Source of the DNA: an uncultured Collinsella sp. | GTDB lineage: Bacteria; Actinomycetota; Coriobacteriia; Coriobacteriales; Coriobacteriaceae | Assembly (NCBI GenBank): GCA_902464035.1 | Contig: CABQHT010000008.1 | Coordinates: 1-49,846 of the forward strand | Direction of reading: 5' to 3' | Length of the DNA: 49,846 nucleotides | Shown here: positions 32,905 to 41,855 of the stretch, piece after piece | Layout: each line of letters begins with the position of its first letter | How positions within the stretch are numbered: position 1 is the first letter of the stretch | Notes under the pieces: model-generated | Databases searched by the model: none | Told to the model about the DNA's origin: nothing | The model's input: only the letters and a program-made list of their open reading frames with translations | Position numbers and translations under genes: made by a program

Positions 32905-33786
32905 ATGAGCAATTGGCTTAAGCTCGAGGGCGATGTTTGCGCCGTGACCGGCGCGCTCGGCGGCATGGGCGTCGAGATTTGCCGCGAGTTCGCCCGCAAT
33001 GGCGCCAACGTCGTCCTGCTCGACCTGGACGAGGAGAAGGTCAAGGCCGCTGCCGCCGACCTCGCTGCCGAGTTTGGCATCCACGCCGAGGGCTACAAGA
33101 TGAACGCCACCGACGAGGCCGAGGTTCAGGCTGCCGTCGATGCCACCATCGCCAACTTCGGCCGCGTCGACGTTCTCGTCAACACCGCCGGCATCCTGCG
33201 CTTCGCCGCCATGGAGGACCTGCCGCTAAGCGACTGGGAGCAGGTGCTCAACGTCAACCTCACCGGCTACTTCATCACCTCGCAGCGCTTTGGTCGCGAG
33301 ATGATCAAGGCCGGCCAGGGCCGCCTGGTGCACATCTCGACCGTTGCCAGCCACTCCCCCGAGACGTTCTCGGGCGTGTACAGCTCCACCAAGGCGGGCG
33401 TCAACATGATGTCCAAGATGCTCGCCGCCGAGTGGGGCCCCTACGGCGTCCGCTCCAACTGCGTCGAGCCCTGCTTTGTCAAGACACCCATGTCGGCAAG
33501 CTTTTACGCCGATCCCGAGGTCGAGAAGAGCCGCAGCCGCCTCATCGCCACGCGCCGCATCGGCGAGGTCAGCGATATCGCCAACGCCGTCATGTTCCTG
33601 GCGTCCAAGCGCTCGGACTTTACCACCGGCGACGCCATCAAGGTCGACGGCGGCTTCTCCAACATGATGGGCGACCTCACCGCCAAGCCCGGCGGCCGCC
33701 GCGCCTTTGCCGACAACTACCTCAAGAACAAGGGCGTCGAGCTCTGGTCCGATGAGTCCGGCGTCGCAAAGCCGACTGACCAGTAA
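32905..33786 (+). CDS. Short-chain dehydrogenase/reductase
   Basis: A 293-residue NAD(P)-dependent oxidoreductase. The Rossmann motif TGALGGMG (near residue 15), NTAG (near 93), catalytic Ser in HISTVAS, and YSSTK (Tyr-x3-Lys near 155) are all present. After the substrate loop, DAIKVDGGFSNMM marks the usual C-terminus. An extra tail of about 35 residues (GGRRAFADNYLKNKG...) follows. An acidic residue ending beta-2 (LLDLDEEK) suggests NAD preference. The ATG at 32905 has AAGGGAAG upstream. First gene of a cluster with an OFA transporter and a Gfo/Idh/MocA dehydrogenase; together they may oxidise an imported polyol, sugar acid or similar compound. Confidence 0.87.
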   Translation: MSNWLKLEGDVCAVTGALGGMGVEICREFARNGANVVLLDLDEEKVKAAAADLAAEFGIHAEGYKMNATDEAEVQAAVDATIANFGRVDVLVNTAGILRFAAMEDLPLSDWEQVLNVNLTGYFITSQRFGREMIKAGQGRLVHISTVASHSPETFSGVYSSTKAGVNMMSKMLAAEWGPYGVRSNCVEPCFVKTPMSASFYADPEVEKSRSRLIATRRIGEVSDIANAVMFLASKRSDFTTGDAIKVDGGFSNMMGDLTAKPGGRRAFADNYLKNKGVELWSDESGVAKPTDQ

Positions 33787-33870
33787 ACCAGCCCGGTAGA
33801 AAGGGGCGCGGGGCAAGCACCTCAGCGGCGTTTGCCCCTCCCCTCCCCCGTATCGATTAGAAAGAGTCCA

Positions 33871-35127
33871 ATGGCTTCCACCAACTCCAACAAGGGTCGC
33901 GCCGTCGTGCTTTCCGCCGCGTGCGTCACCATGTTCTTCATCAGCTCCATCGCGCTGTATTCCGTTGTGAGCAAGAACCTGCTCGCCGTCTATCCCGAGT
34001 GGTCCAGCGCTCTTACCTGGGCTTTCCCGGTCTTCCAGACCATCATGGCCGTGACGGGCATCTTCGCCGGCCGCATCTCCGATAAGATCGGCCCGCGCAA
34101 CGTCGTGATCGCTGCCGCCGTGTGCTACGGCGTGGGCTGGTTCATGTCCGGCACCGTCACCGAGCCGTGGCAGTTCTACCTGTGGTTCTCGCTCGTCGCC
34201 GCCATCGGCAACGGCCTGGGCTACAACCCCGCGCTCACCACCGGCCAAAAGTGGTTCATCGACAAAAAGGGCCTCGCCTCCGGCATCACCCTGGCCGCTT
34301 CGACCGCCGGCCCCGCCGTGCTGTCCCCGGTGCTCGCCTCGCTGCTCATCCCGAGCCTTGGCATCTTTGGCGCCCTTAAGGCACTCGGCGTCATCTTCTT
34401 TGTGACGATCGCCGCCTCCGCCCTGTTCCTGAAGGCCCCCGAGGCCGGTTGGCTGCCCGAGGGCTTCGAGGCCCCCAAGGGCGGCGCGCACGCCGGCACT
34501 TTCGGCGACCTCACCCCGGGCGAGATGGTCAAAACCCCGCGCTTCTGGGTCCTCATCGCCACCTTCGCCTTCGCCGCCACCGCGGGCACCCTGCTTGTGG
34601 GCAAGGTTGCCTCCATCGCCGCCGTCCAGCTCTTCGCCGACCCCACGAGTGCCGCAGCCGTCGCCCTCGGCGGCGTGGTCGTCTCCGTCAACACCTGCGC
34701 CAACCTGGTCGGTCGCCTGTCCTTCGGCCAGATCATCGACAAGCTCGGCGCCTACAAGTCGCTGCTCATCAGCCTTGTCGTCACCATCGTCGCGCTCGTC
34801 ATCATGTCGATGAGCTTTACGCAGAGCATGTTCTTTGTTGCGCTCGCCCTGCTCGGCTTTAGCTTTGGCGCCCTGCTCGTCATCTACCCGCCGCTCACCG
34901 GTGGCGCCTTTGGTACCAGCAACATCGGCGTCAACTACGGCATCATGTTCTTGGGCTATGCCGCTTCCACCTGGATCAGCCAGCCCATCACCGCTGTGCT
35001 GTATCACGCCGAGGCCGGCAGCGCCGCCTACCAGCAGTCCTTCTACGGCGCCATCGTAATCGCCGCCATCGCCGTCGTGCTCACCGTCTACATGATGGCC
35101 TCCGACAGCAAGAAGAAGTCCGCCTAG
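33871..35127 (+). CDS. MFS transporter, oxalate/formate antiporter (OFA) family
   Basis: A 418-residue membrane protein with about 12 helices. It shows OFA-type features: YPEWSSALTWAFPVFQ after helix 1, GRISDKIGPRNVVIAA in loop 2-3, NGLGYNPALTTGQKWFIDKKGLASGI, and the second-half loop GRLSFGQIIDKLGAYKSLL. OFA proteins exchange small carboxylates, but most members have unknown substrates. I chose the ATG at 33871 (AGAAAGAG upstream) because the 13 residues before it look non-coding. It lies between the SDR and Gfo/Idh/MocA genes and probably imports their substrate or exports their product. Confidence 0.85.
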   Translation: MASTNSNKGRAVVLSAACVTMFFISSIALYSVVSKNLLAVYPEWSSALTWAFPVFQTIMAVTGIFAGRISDKIGPRNVVIAAAVCYGVGWFMSGTVTEPWQFYLWFSLVAAIGNGLGYNPALTTGQKWFIDKKGLASGITLAASTAGPAVLSPVLASLLIPSLGIFGALKALGVIFFVTIAASALFLKAPEAGWLPEGFEAPKGGAHAGTFGDLTPGEMVKTPRFWVLIATFAFAATAGTLLVGKVASIAAVQLFADPTSAAAVALGGVVVSVNTCANLVGRLSFGQIIDKLGAYKSLLISLVVTIVALVIMSMSFTQSMFFVALALLGFSFGALLVIYPPLTGGAFGTSNIGVNYGIMFLGYAASTWISQPITAVLYHAEAGSAAYQQSFYGAIVIAAIAVVLTVYMMASDSKKKSA

Positions 35128-35135
35128 TTTTACCG

Positions 35136-35166
35136 ATGCGACAAAGGGGCAGCCCTTTTGTCGCAT
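35136..35166. repeat. Family D hairpin repeat (complete copy) after the OFA gene
   Basis: ATGCGACAAAGGG and CCCTTTTGTCGCAT form a nearly perfect stem around GCAG. The built-in AAA/TTTT tracts would make it an intrinsic terminator on the plus strand, or a partial one inside the operon. Partial copies lie at 14554, 19450, 20497 and 24061. Confidence 0.75.
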
Positions 35167-35196
35167 TCCACCGGTCACCAGTATTAAGGAGTCGAA

Positions 35197-36237
35197 ATGT
35201 CTGAGCTCAACCCCGTCCGCATTGCCGTTATCGGCGCCGGTGCCATGGGCCGCAACCACATCCGCTTTGTCACCGAGGAGCCCGAGGCCGAGCTCGTCGC
35301 CATCGCCGACGCCTTTGAGGGCGCCCGCGCCACGGCCGAGGCCGCTGGCGTGCCGTTTTACACCGATCCCGCCCAGATGATGGACGAGGTCAAACCCGAG
35401 GCCGTCATTATCGCCACCCCCAACGACCTGCACCTGGGCGTTGCTCGCGAGGCCATCAAGCGCAACATCGTGCCGCTGGTCGAAAAGCCGATCTCCAACG
35501 ATCTCGAGGATGCCCAGGCTTTCGCCGCCGAGGCCGAGACCGCCGGCGTGCCCGTGCTCGTGGGTCAGCACCGTCGCCACAACCCCTTCGTCAACAAGGC
35601 CAAGGAGATCATCGAGTCCGGCGAGCTGGGCAAGCTCACCGTGTCGAGCTTCCACTACATGATCTATAAGAATGACGAGTACTTCGATGTCGAGTGGCGC
35701 CGCAAGAAGGGTGCCGGACCGATCTTGGTCAACCTGGTTCACGACGTGGACCTGCTCCGCTACCTGCTGGGCGAGCCCGTCGCCGTCCAGGGCATGCAGT
35801 CCAGCGCCGCCCGCGGTTTTGAGACCGAGGACTCCGCCGTGGTCAACGTCCGTTTTGCCGATGGCGCGCTTGCGAGCATGACCATCTCCGACGCCACCGC
35901 CAGCCCCTGGAACTGGGAGGCAACCGCTCGCGAGGATCCGCAGTACCGCCCCTTCGACGCCGACGCTTACTTCATTGGCGGCACCAAGGGCGCCCTTTCG
36001 CTGCCCCGCCTGCACCAGTTCTCCTACGACGGCGCCTCCAACTGGCACAAGCCGCTGCAGATGGAGATCCCGGCCGTGGACCCGGCGCTGCCGCACAAGA
36101 TGCAGCTCAAGCACTTTGTGAAGGTTGTCCGCCGTGAGGTCGAGCCCGTCGTGACCCCCACCGACAACGTTAAGACGCTCACGCTTCTCAACGCCATCAA
36201 GGAGGCCGCCGAGACCGGCCAGCTCGTCGAGCTGTAG
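35197..36237 (+). CDS. Gfo/Idh/MocA family oxidoreductase
   Basis: A 346-residue dehydrogenase. The N-terminal Rossmann fold has VIGAGAMGRNHIRF (residues 9-22), followed by ATPNDLHLGVAREAI and the family motif VEKPIS near 98, where Lys contacts the nicotinamide and substrate. The C-terminal alpha/beta domain has GQHRRHNPFV and the catalytic-type His in NLVHDVDLLRYLLGE near 187. Members oxidise or reduce sugars, inositols and related compounds. The ATG at 35197 has AAGGAG upstream. The family D hairpin separates it from the OFA gene, so it may be expressed at a lower level than the first two genes of the cluster. Confidence 0.87.
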   Translation: MSELNPVRIAVIGAGAMGRNHIRFVTEEPEAELVAIADAFEGARATAEAAGVPFYTDPAQMMDEVKPEAVIIATPNDLHLGVAREAIKRNIVPLVEKPISNDLEDAQAFAAEAETAGVPVLVGQHRRHNPFVNKAKEIIESGELGKLTVSSFHYMIYKNDEYFDVEWRRKKGAGPILVNLVHDVDLLRYLLGEPVAVQGMQSSAARGFETEDSAVVNVRFADGALASMTISDATASPWNWEATAREDPQYRPFDADAYFIGGTKGALSLPRLHQFSYDGASNWHKPLQMEIPAVDPALPHKMQLKHFVKVVRREVEPVVTPTDNVKTLTLLNAIKEAAETGQLVEL

Positions 36238-36310
36238 CACCTTAGGACAGGCCGCGGCAGAAACCCCATGCCGGGCCCCTCGGTCCGCCACAAATAAGCC
36301 CCTCTTCTTT

Positions 36311-36345
36311 GCCCCGCGAGCAGCCTCCTGCCCGCGGGGCATTTT
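36311..36345 (+). terminator. Terminator after the Gfo/Idh/MocA gene
   Basis: GCCCCGCG (36311-36318) pairs with CGCGGGGC (36333-36340), followed by ATTTTG. Confidence 0.7.
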
Positions 36346-36485
36346 GCTACGTTGCCGACGATTTTTCTGGGGCGGGGGCTATTTTGCACCTCGGCTTGAT
36401 TCGTTCGCCCCAAAACAGTCTTTTGGGACGGGTGGTATCCTTGGTAGCTCTGTGCTGCAAACGCACCTTAAACGCAAGGAGTTTC

Positions 36486-38633
36486 ATGGATCTTATCGCC
36501 CAGCTCGCGCGCGAGCTCAACCTTAAGGCCGCCAACGTCGAGGCGGCCGTCAAGCTCATCGACGAGGGAAACACCATTCCCTTTATCTCGCGCTACCGCA
36601 AGGAAGCCACGGGCGGCATGGACGACGTCGCCCTGCGCGCGCTCGACGAGCGCCTGTCCTACCTGCGCAATCTTGAGCAGCGTAAAGAGGACGTCATCCT
36701 GCTCATCGATGCCCAGGGCAAACTCACGCCCGAACTCGAGCAACAGATTCGCGAGGCCACACAGCTCCAGCGTGTCGAGGACCTCTACAAGCCCTACCGC
36801 AAAAAGCGCATGACCCGCGCGCAGAAGGCACGCGAGGCCGGCCTGGAGCCGCTCGCCAACATGATCATCATGCAGACCTCGGCCAAGGGCAGCGCACTCG
36901 ACGCCGCCGCGGACTACGTCAACGAGGAGGCCGGCTTCGACACGCCCGAAAAGGCGCTCGCCGGCGCCGCCGACATCGTGGCCGAGACGGTGGCCGAAGA
37001 TCCCGAGAACGTCGCCGACCTGCGCGCCTTTACGCAAAACACCGCCGACATCGTCGTCGAGGCCACCGACCCCGCCGAGAAGACCCCCTACGAGCCGTAC
37101 TACAGCTATGATGAGCCGCTGCGCCGTATACCCAACCACCGCGTGCTGGCTATCGACCGCGGTGAGCGCGAGGGCAAGCTCCGCGTGCGCGTGAACGTCG
37201 ACGGCGCTGCCGCTACGGCACGCCTCGGCAGCCGCTGGCCCCGTCGCCAGGGCGTGTTTGCTCCCGTCTTTGACGCCGCCATCGCCGATGGCTACAAGCG
37301 CCTCATGGCCCCCTCGCTGGAGCGCGAGGCCCGCGCCAAACTCACCGTTCGTGCCCAGACCGAGGCCATCAACGTCTTTGCCAAGAATCTCGAGGGCTTG
37401 CTCTCGGCGCGCCCCGTGCGCGGCGCCCGCGTGCTCGCGCTCGATCCGGGCTACCGCACCGGCTGCAAGGTCGCCGTCATGGACGAGACCGGCAAGCTAC
37501 TCGACCACGGCGTGGTCTATCCCACCAAGCCGCGCCACGACGTCGCCGGCACCAAGCGCGAGCTCGCCCGCCTCGTCAAGAAGGACAGCGTCAACACCAT
37601 CGTCATCGGCAACGGCACCGCCAGCCGCGAGACCGAGGAAGTCGTCTCAGAGTTCATTGCCGAGCAGGCGCCTGGGCTGCGATACACCATCGTCAACGAG
37701 GCCGGCGCGTCGGTGTACTCCGCCTCCGAGCTCGCGAGCCAGGAGTATCCCGATCTGGATGTCACCGTGCGCGGCGCCATGAGCTTGGGTCGTCGCCTGC
37801 AGGACCCGCTGGCAGAGCTCGTCAAGATTCCGCCCCAGTCCATCGGCGTGGGCCAATACCAGCATGACCTTGACCAGGCAGAGCTTTCGCGCACCCTGGG
37901 CCACGTGGTGGAGGACGTCGTCAACCGCGTGGGCGTCGATGTAAACACCGCAAGCGCGAGCCTGCTGGGCTACGTGTCGGGCATTACGCCAAGCGTGGCC
38001 AAAAACATCGTGGCCTACCGCGAGGAAAACGGCGCCTTTACCGATCGCCGCCAGCTCAAGAAGGTCCCCAAGCTGGGACCCAAGGCGTACCTCAACGCCG
38101 CAGGTTTCCTGCGCATCAGCGGCGGCAAGAACCCGCTCGACGCGACAAGCGTCCACCCCGAAAGCTACGAGGTGGCCACGTCCGTCCTGGAACGCGCCGG
38201 CGTTGCGGCAAGCGAGCTCAGCCGCGGCGGCGTGCCCGACATCGAGCGCCGTCTGGGCAGCATCTCGGCGCTGGCAAGCAACCTAGACTGCGGCACCCTC
38301 ACGCTCATCGACATTGTCAACGAGCTCAAGAAGCCCGGCCGCGACCCGCGCGACGACGCGCCCGAGGTAGTCTTTAGCCGCTCGGCGCTTTCGATCGACG
38401 ACCTGGAGCCCGGCATGGAACTCAAGGGCACGGTGCGCAACGTCGTCGACTTTGGCGCCTTCGTCGACGTGGGCGTGCACCAGGACGGCCTCGTGCACAT
38501 CTCCAAGCTGGCCAACCGCTTCGTCAAGCACCCCAGCGACGTGGTGCGCGTCGGTGACACGGTCAAGGTGTGGGTTGAAAAGGTCGATCGCGACCGCAAG
38601 AAGATCTCCCTCACCATGGTGCAGGGGAAGTAA
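36486..38633 (+). CDS. tex: Tex family RNA-binding transcription accessory protein
   Basis: A 715-residue cytoplasmic protein, close to the usual Tex length. In order it has the Tex N-terminal helical domain (LIDEGNTIPFISRYRKEATG near 25-45), the YqgF/RNase H-like domain (LALDPGYRTGCKVAVMD near 318), helix-hairpin-helix motifs (SLLGYVSGITPSVAKNIVAY near 495), and a C-terminal S1 RNA-binding domain (GMELKGTVRNVVDFGAFVDV near 643). Tex binds RNA and RNA polymerase and is linked to transcription and decay control. The ATG at 36486 has AAGGAG 5 bases upstream. It is a single-gene unit. Confidence 0.92.
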   Translation: MDLIAQLARELNLKAANVEAAVKLIDEGNTIPFISRYRKEATGGMDDVALRALDERLSYLRNLEQRKEDVILLIDAQGKLTPELEQQIREATQLQRVEDLYKPYRKKRMTRAQKAREAGLEPLANMIIMQTSAKGSALDAAADYVNEEAGFDTPEKALAGAADIVAETVAEDPENVADLRAFTQNTADIVVEATDPAEKTPYEPYYSYDEPLRRIPNHRVLAIDRGEREGKLRVRVNVDGAAATARLGSRWPRRQGVFAPVFDAAIADGYKRLMAPSLEREARAKLTVRAQTEAINVFAKNLEGLLSARPVRGARVLALDPGYRTGCKVAVMDETGKLLDHGVVYPTKPRHDVAGTKRELARLVKKDSVNTIVIGNGTASRETEEVVSEFIAEQAPGLRYTIVNEAGASVYSASELASQEYPDLDVTVRGAMSLGRRLQDPLAELVKIPPQSIGVGQYQHDLDQAELSRTLGHVVEDVVNRVGVDVNTASASLLGYVSGITPSVAKNIVAYREENGAFTDRRQLKKVPKLGPKAYLNAAGFLRISGGKNPLDATSVHPESYEVATSVLERAGVAASELSRGGVPDIERRLGSISALASNLDCGTLTLIDIVNELKKPGRDPRDDAPEVVFSRSALSIDDLEPGMELKGTVRNVVDFGAFVDVGVHQDGLVHISKLANRFVKHPSDVVRVGDTVKVWVEKVDRDRKKISLTMVQGK

Positions 38634-38731
38634 ACCGCCAAGCAAGGGTCCCCCCTCTCGCGACGTACAAAATCGCGAGTATTCTGCAAATTCCACCGTT
38701 CCGGATGCCCCTCAGAGACGAAAAAGCAAGA

Positions 38732-38776
38732 AACAGCCCCCGTTTTAGCGTCATCAGAGCCAAAACGGGGGCTGTT
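38732..38776. terminator. Hairpin, probable bidirectional terminator downstream of tex
   Basis: AACAGCCCCCGTTTT (38732-38746) pairs perfectly with 38762-38776. The CGTTTT/AAAACG tracts inside the stem resemble terminator A/T tails. Confidence 0.6.
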
Positions 38777-38912
38777 CCATGCTTCACCCAGCTGGTAAAA
38801 GCCTTTACCTTGCTGAATACTCTCAATTTTGCACGGCGCAGGCGGGGGTACCTTTGTCCACGGCAGGATATGGAAGCCTATCACCAACCTACCGGCAAGT
38901 TCGTGTCGGCAG

Positions 38913-38982
38913 CCCCGGCCTTTCCTTTGCCTAGCGCGACCCTCGCGAAGCGCGTGAGCGATAGGGAAAGGAAAGGCCGGGG
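38913..38982. repeat. Long palindrome downstream of the first TalC gene
   Basis: Two 21-base arms (38913-38933 and 38962-38982; CCCCGGCCTTTCCTTT start) pair with one mismatch. They enclose 28 bases with a CTCGCG/CGCGTGAG inner stem. Its plan resembles the palindrome at 31605-31710. Confidence 0.8.
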
Positions 38983-39013
38983 CGAACAACCCGCGATGTA
39001 GCCAGCGTTCGCG

Positions 39014-39718
39014 TTACGGCAGGATATGGAAACCGAGCGAGGCGATATCCTTGGCAAAACCGCGCACGGTATCGAGCGAGACCTCGTACGGGTCACGGCC
39101 GATGTTCTTACGCTTGGCCAGGATGCTGTTGGGCACCGTGATGATCTGGCAACCGCATCCTTCCGCCTGGTAAATATTGATAAGCTCACGCGTGGACGCC
39201 CACAGGACCTCGCAGTTGGGCTTGGCGGCGGCCTTCTTGACCGACTCCGTCATAAACGGAATGGGGTCGACGCCGGTGTCGGCGATGCGGCCGGCAAAGA
39301 GCGAGATGATTGACGGCGTCTCGGCGTCAACGGCCTCGACCATCTCGTCGACCTGCGCAGGCGTAAAGATGGTGGTGACGTTGACCTTGATGCCGTCGGC
39401 CGAAAGCTTGCGGACCAGCTCGGCGGTGGACTCGCCCTTGGTAGTCACGCACGGAATCTTGACATAGACGTTCTCGGCCCAGGTAGCGATCTCGCGCGCC
39501 TCGCCCTCCATGGTCTCGACGTCGTCGGCAAAGACCTCAAACGACACGGATACATCGGTGATGTGGGTCAAGACCTCTTTGGCAAACGCGCGGTAATCCG
39601 TCACGCCGCCCTTCTTCATAAGGGACGGGTTGGTCGTGAAACCCTGAACGTTGCCGTTCTCGTACATGTCGAGCATGCCCTCGAGATTTGCACCGTCAGC
39701 GAACACCTTGATTGCCAT
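39014..39718 (-). CDS. TalC/fructose-6-phosphate aldolase family protein, copy 1
   Basis: A 234-residue TIM-barrel class I aldolase/transaldolase. The Schiff-base Lys lies in NVYVKIP near residue 87. Other family blocks are FTTNPSLM near 27, GIKVNVTTIFTPAQVDEM, SLFAGRIADTG near 140, LWASTRELINIYQAEGCGCQ and IITVPNSIL. Such enzymes either cleave fructose 6-phosphate to dihydroxyacetone and glyceraldehyde 3-phosphate or act as transaldolases; sequence alone does not decide. The ATG at 39716-39718 has AAAGGAAT upstream. It follows the PTS operon but lies beyond its terminator. It is roughly three-quarters identical by eye to the second copy at 42312-43022, indicating a local duplication. Confidence 0.88.
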   Translation of the reverse strand: MAIKVFADGANLEGMLDMYENGNVQGFTTNPSLMKKGGVTDYRAFAKEVLTHITDVSVSFEVFADDVETMEGEAREIATWAENVYVKIPCVTTKGESTAELVRKLSADGIKVNVTTIFTPAQVDEMVEAVDAETPSIISLFAGRIADTGVDPIPFMTESVKKAAAKPNCEVLWASTRELINIYQAEGCGCQIITVPNSILAKRKNIGRDPYEVSLDTVRGFAKDIASLGFHILP

Positions 39719-39944
39719 CTGCCTGATTCCTTTCGCTTGCACATGGGCGATAAACTGCTAAACACTTTACCTACGTTTATCAAGGCGTGAGCTGCGGGTT
39801 TTCATCTTCTCGGCGAACGGTTTTGCAGTTTTACCATTTTTATATCGACACCCCAGCGGCAAAACGTTTTTGCTGATCATCGCGGTTGATTCCGTTCGCG
39901 GCGCAGAGACAGCGCTTCACCGGTACGTTTTCACAACCACTCCA
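39719..39944. other. Intergenic region before TalC copy 1
   Basis: AT-richer than its neighbours and probably carrying the promoter of TalC copy 1, since a terminator (39945-39984) precedes it. No gene is seen. Confidence 0.45.
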
Positions 39945-39984
39945 AAACAAAAGCGGTGACGCCTCATTTGAGACGCCACCGCTT
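39945..39984 (-). terminator. Terminator of the PTS operon
   Basis: Minus-strand hairpin pairing AAGCGGTGGCGTCTCA with its near-perfect complement (39951-39984), followed by TTTTGTTTTGG. Confidence 0.75.
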
Positions 39985-40041
39985 CCGTGTAGGAGCCGGT
40001 TATCGGAGCTCCGCCCGATTAGGGCTTAACGTATGCCTGGA

Positions 40042-41433
40042 TTACTCTTCCTCAACGTGGTTAATCACAGCACCCTTGGTGTGGATGAAGTTGGGGACGA
40101 AGGCGACGATCAGAAGGACAGCAAGAATCGCGTAGACACCGGTGGTACCGAAGGCCTCGGCAGCGCGGCCAAGCGTAATACCAATGACGGAGAAATCGAA
40201 GTCGCCGAACGTAGTGTTCTTGAAGCCAAAGACGTCAAGAACGGGCAGGAGCAGGGCCGGGGCGAAGGTGATGAGCAGGCCGTTGACGAAAGCGCCAAGA
40301 GCTGCGCCCTTGCGACCGCCGGTAGCATTGCCGTAGATGCCTGCGGTAGCACCGCAGAAGAAGTGGGGAACCATGCCCGGGATGATGAAGATGCCCAGGG
40401 TAGCGCCCACGATGAACATACCGACCACGCCACCGATAAAGGAAGCGACAAAGCCGAGGATGACGGCGGTGGGAGCATAGGGGAAGAAGACAGCGCAGTC
40501 GACGGCGGGGATGGCACCGGGGATCAGCTTGTTGGAGATGCCCTGGAAAGCCGGGACCAGGTCGGCAAGGATCATACGAACGCCGTTATAGACGATGGTG
40601 ACACCAACGGCAAAGGACAGGGCACAGGTCAGGGCATAGACAATCACGTTGTCGCCGCCAGCGGTCTTGGTAACGACCGCAGGATCTGCGATGTAAGCGG
40701 CGAAAGCGGTAACCAGGTAGAAGAAGGCCATGGTAAGAGCCGTGGAGATGGTAGTGTCGCGCAGGAAGGCGAACTTCTCGGGAACCTCGATCTTCTCAGT
40801 GCTGTTCTCCTCGGCGTCCTTAGCAAAAAGCGTACCGACTGCAGCGGAGATGTAATAGGCGAGTGAACCGAAGTGGCCCATGGCGATTTCATCGCCATCG
40901 GTAACCTTCTCGGTGAAACGCTGACCAACGGCGGGGAGCATAGCGCTCACGAGGCCCAGGAACATGCCGCCCACGATGACAAGCTGGACATCCTGGAAGC
41001 CAGATGCCTGCAGAACGGCAGACAGCAGGCAGGCCATAAACATGCTGTGATGGCCCGTCAGGAAGATGTACTTAAACTTGGTAAAGCGGGCAATGATAAT
41101 GTTCACGACATAGCCGAGAATCAGGATCATCATGGTCTGAACGCCGAGGACGCTCTGAGCCATCGAAACAACGACCTCGTTGTTGGGCACGACGCCGGTG
41201 ATGTGGAAACCGGTCTCGATGAAGGTACCCAGCGGAGCAAGGTTCTCCTGAACAACAGCGGCGCCGGCGGACAGCATGATGTAACCAAGAATGGGCTTCA
41301 GGGTGCCCGTCATCACCTTGTGGGCAGGACGCTTAAGCGCGACAAGGCCCACAAAGGCAAATAGACCCATAATCCACGCTGGCTTGGTCAGAATCGATTG
41401 GATAAACTCAAGTATGGGAAGGATGGCTTGCAT
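40042..41433 (-). CDS. PTS system EIIC component, ascorbate (UlaA/SgaT) family
   Basis: A 463-residue membrane permease of the sugar phosphotransferase system with about 10-12 helices. Blocks shared with UlaA include the N-terminal KPILGYIMLSAGAAVVQENL, FKYIFLTGHHSMFMACLL, VTDGDEIAMGHFGSLAYYIS, IVYNGVRMILADLVPAFQGI, SNKLIPGAIPAVDCAVFFPY and IIPGMVPHFFCGATAGIYGN. It transports the sugar while EIIB phosphorylates it. The ATG at 41431-41433 has AAAGGAAG upstream. The UlaA family takes up L-ascorbate in E. coli, but many relatives with TalC neighbours probably carry other pentose- or hexose-derived sugars, so the substrate is open. Confidence 0.88.
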   Translation of the reverse strand: MQAILPILEFIQSILTKPAWIMGLFAFVGLVALKRPAHKVMTGTLKPILGYIMLSAGAAVVQENLAPLGTFIETGFHITGVVPNNEVVVSMAQSVLGVQTMMILILGYVVNIIIARFTKFKYIFLTGHHSMFMACLLSAVLQASGFQDVQLVIVGGMFLGLVSAMLPAVGQRFTEKVTDGDEIAMGHFGSLAYYISAAVGTLFAKDAEENSTEKIEVPEKFAFLRDTTISTALTMAFFYLVTAFAAYIADPAVVTKTAGGDNVIVYALTCALSFAVGVTIVYNGVRMILADLVPAFQGISNKLIPGAIPAVDCAVFFPYAPTAVILGFVASFIGGVVGMFIVGATLGIFIIPGMVPHFFCGATAGIYGNATGGRKGAALGAFVNGLLITFAPALLLPVLDVFGFKNTTFGDFDFSVIGITLGRAAEAFGTTGVYAILAVLLIVAFVPNFIHTKGAVINHVEEE

Positions 41434-41457
41434 CTGCGCTTCCTTTCTCTCTAACGT

Positions 41458-41490
41458 GGGCGCGTTTCCCTCTTCCACAGGGAACCGCCC
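41458..41490. promoter_or_regulatory. Intercistronic hairpin between EIIB and EIIC genes
   Basis: GGGCGCGTTTCCCT (41458-41471) pairs with AGGGAACCGCCC (41479-41490), with a small internal loop. The T-run (41491-41496) follows on the plus strand only. On the coding strand it has an A-run before the stem, so it may protect the IIA-IIB message or cause uneven expression of IIB and IIC. Confidence 0.45.
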
Positions 41491-41504
41491 TTTTTTGTGC
41501 CGCT

Positions 41505-41780
41505 TTAGGCGTTAGCGGCGGCCGCCTTGATTGCCTCGAGGGCGTCTTCGCGGATCTTCTTCTTGTTCACATAGCTGCGAACGATCACAACGTTGCCGTG
41601 GAGCTCGGGGGCGAGTTCTTTAACGGTGATGAACAGATCCGGATTTGCGGAAGAAGCACCGTTCAGGTCCATAGACTCAACGTCGGCCTTGATGCCCTCC
41701 TCCTCGCAAAGCTCCTCGACTTTGCCAGCGAGCATCAGGCTGGACCCGATGCCGTTTCCGCATACGGTGATGATATGCAT
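41505..41780 (-). CDS. PTS system EIIB component, lactose/ascorbate type
   Basis: A 91-residue cytoplasmic phosphocarrier. Cys7 in VCGNGIGSSLM is the residue phosphorylated by EIIA, and the following loop matches the P-loop-like site of UlaB-type EIIB. It passes phosphate to the sugar bound in EIIC. The ATG at 41778-41780 has GAGGAAGG upstream. It lies between the EIIA and EIIC genes in an operon on the minus strand. Confidence 0.92.
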   Translation of the reverse strand: MHIITVCGNGIGSSLMLAGKVEELCEEEGIKADVESMDLNGASSANPDLFITVKELAPELHGNVVIVRSYVNKKKIREDALEAIKAAAANA

Positions 41781-41855
41781 GGCAACCTTCCTCTCCTACA
41801 CGTGACGGTTTTCCGTCTATCCAAAAGCGGCGACGCATCGCCGTGCCATTAAGGC

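Larger units (their letters stand above)
38634..39013. other. Gene-free stretch holding two hairpin elements
   Basis: The 380 bases between Tex and the first TalC gene contain no plausible gene. Two hairpins are annotated separately (38732-38776 and 38913-38982). Confidence 0.6.

Noticed and set aside
33226..36342. A 1,038-codon open frame on the minus strand across the SDR, OFA and Gfo/Idh/MocA genes
   Set aside because: It is the mirror of three clear genes in GC-rich DNA. Its Gly/Asp/Val-rich product shows no motif, and it would overlap all three genes completely.
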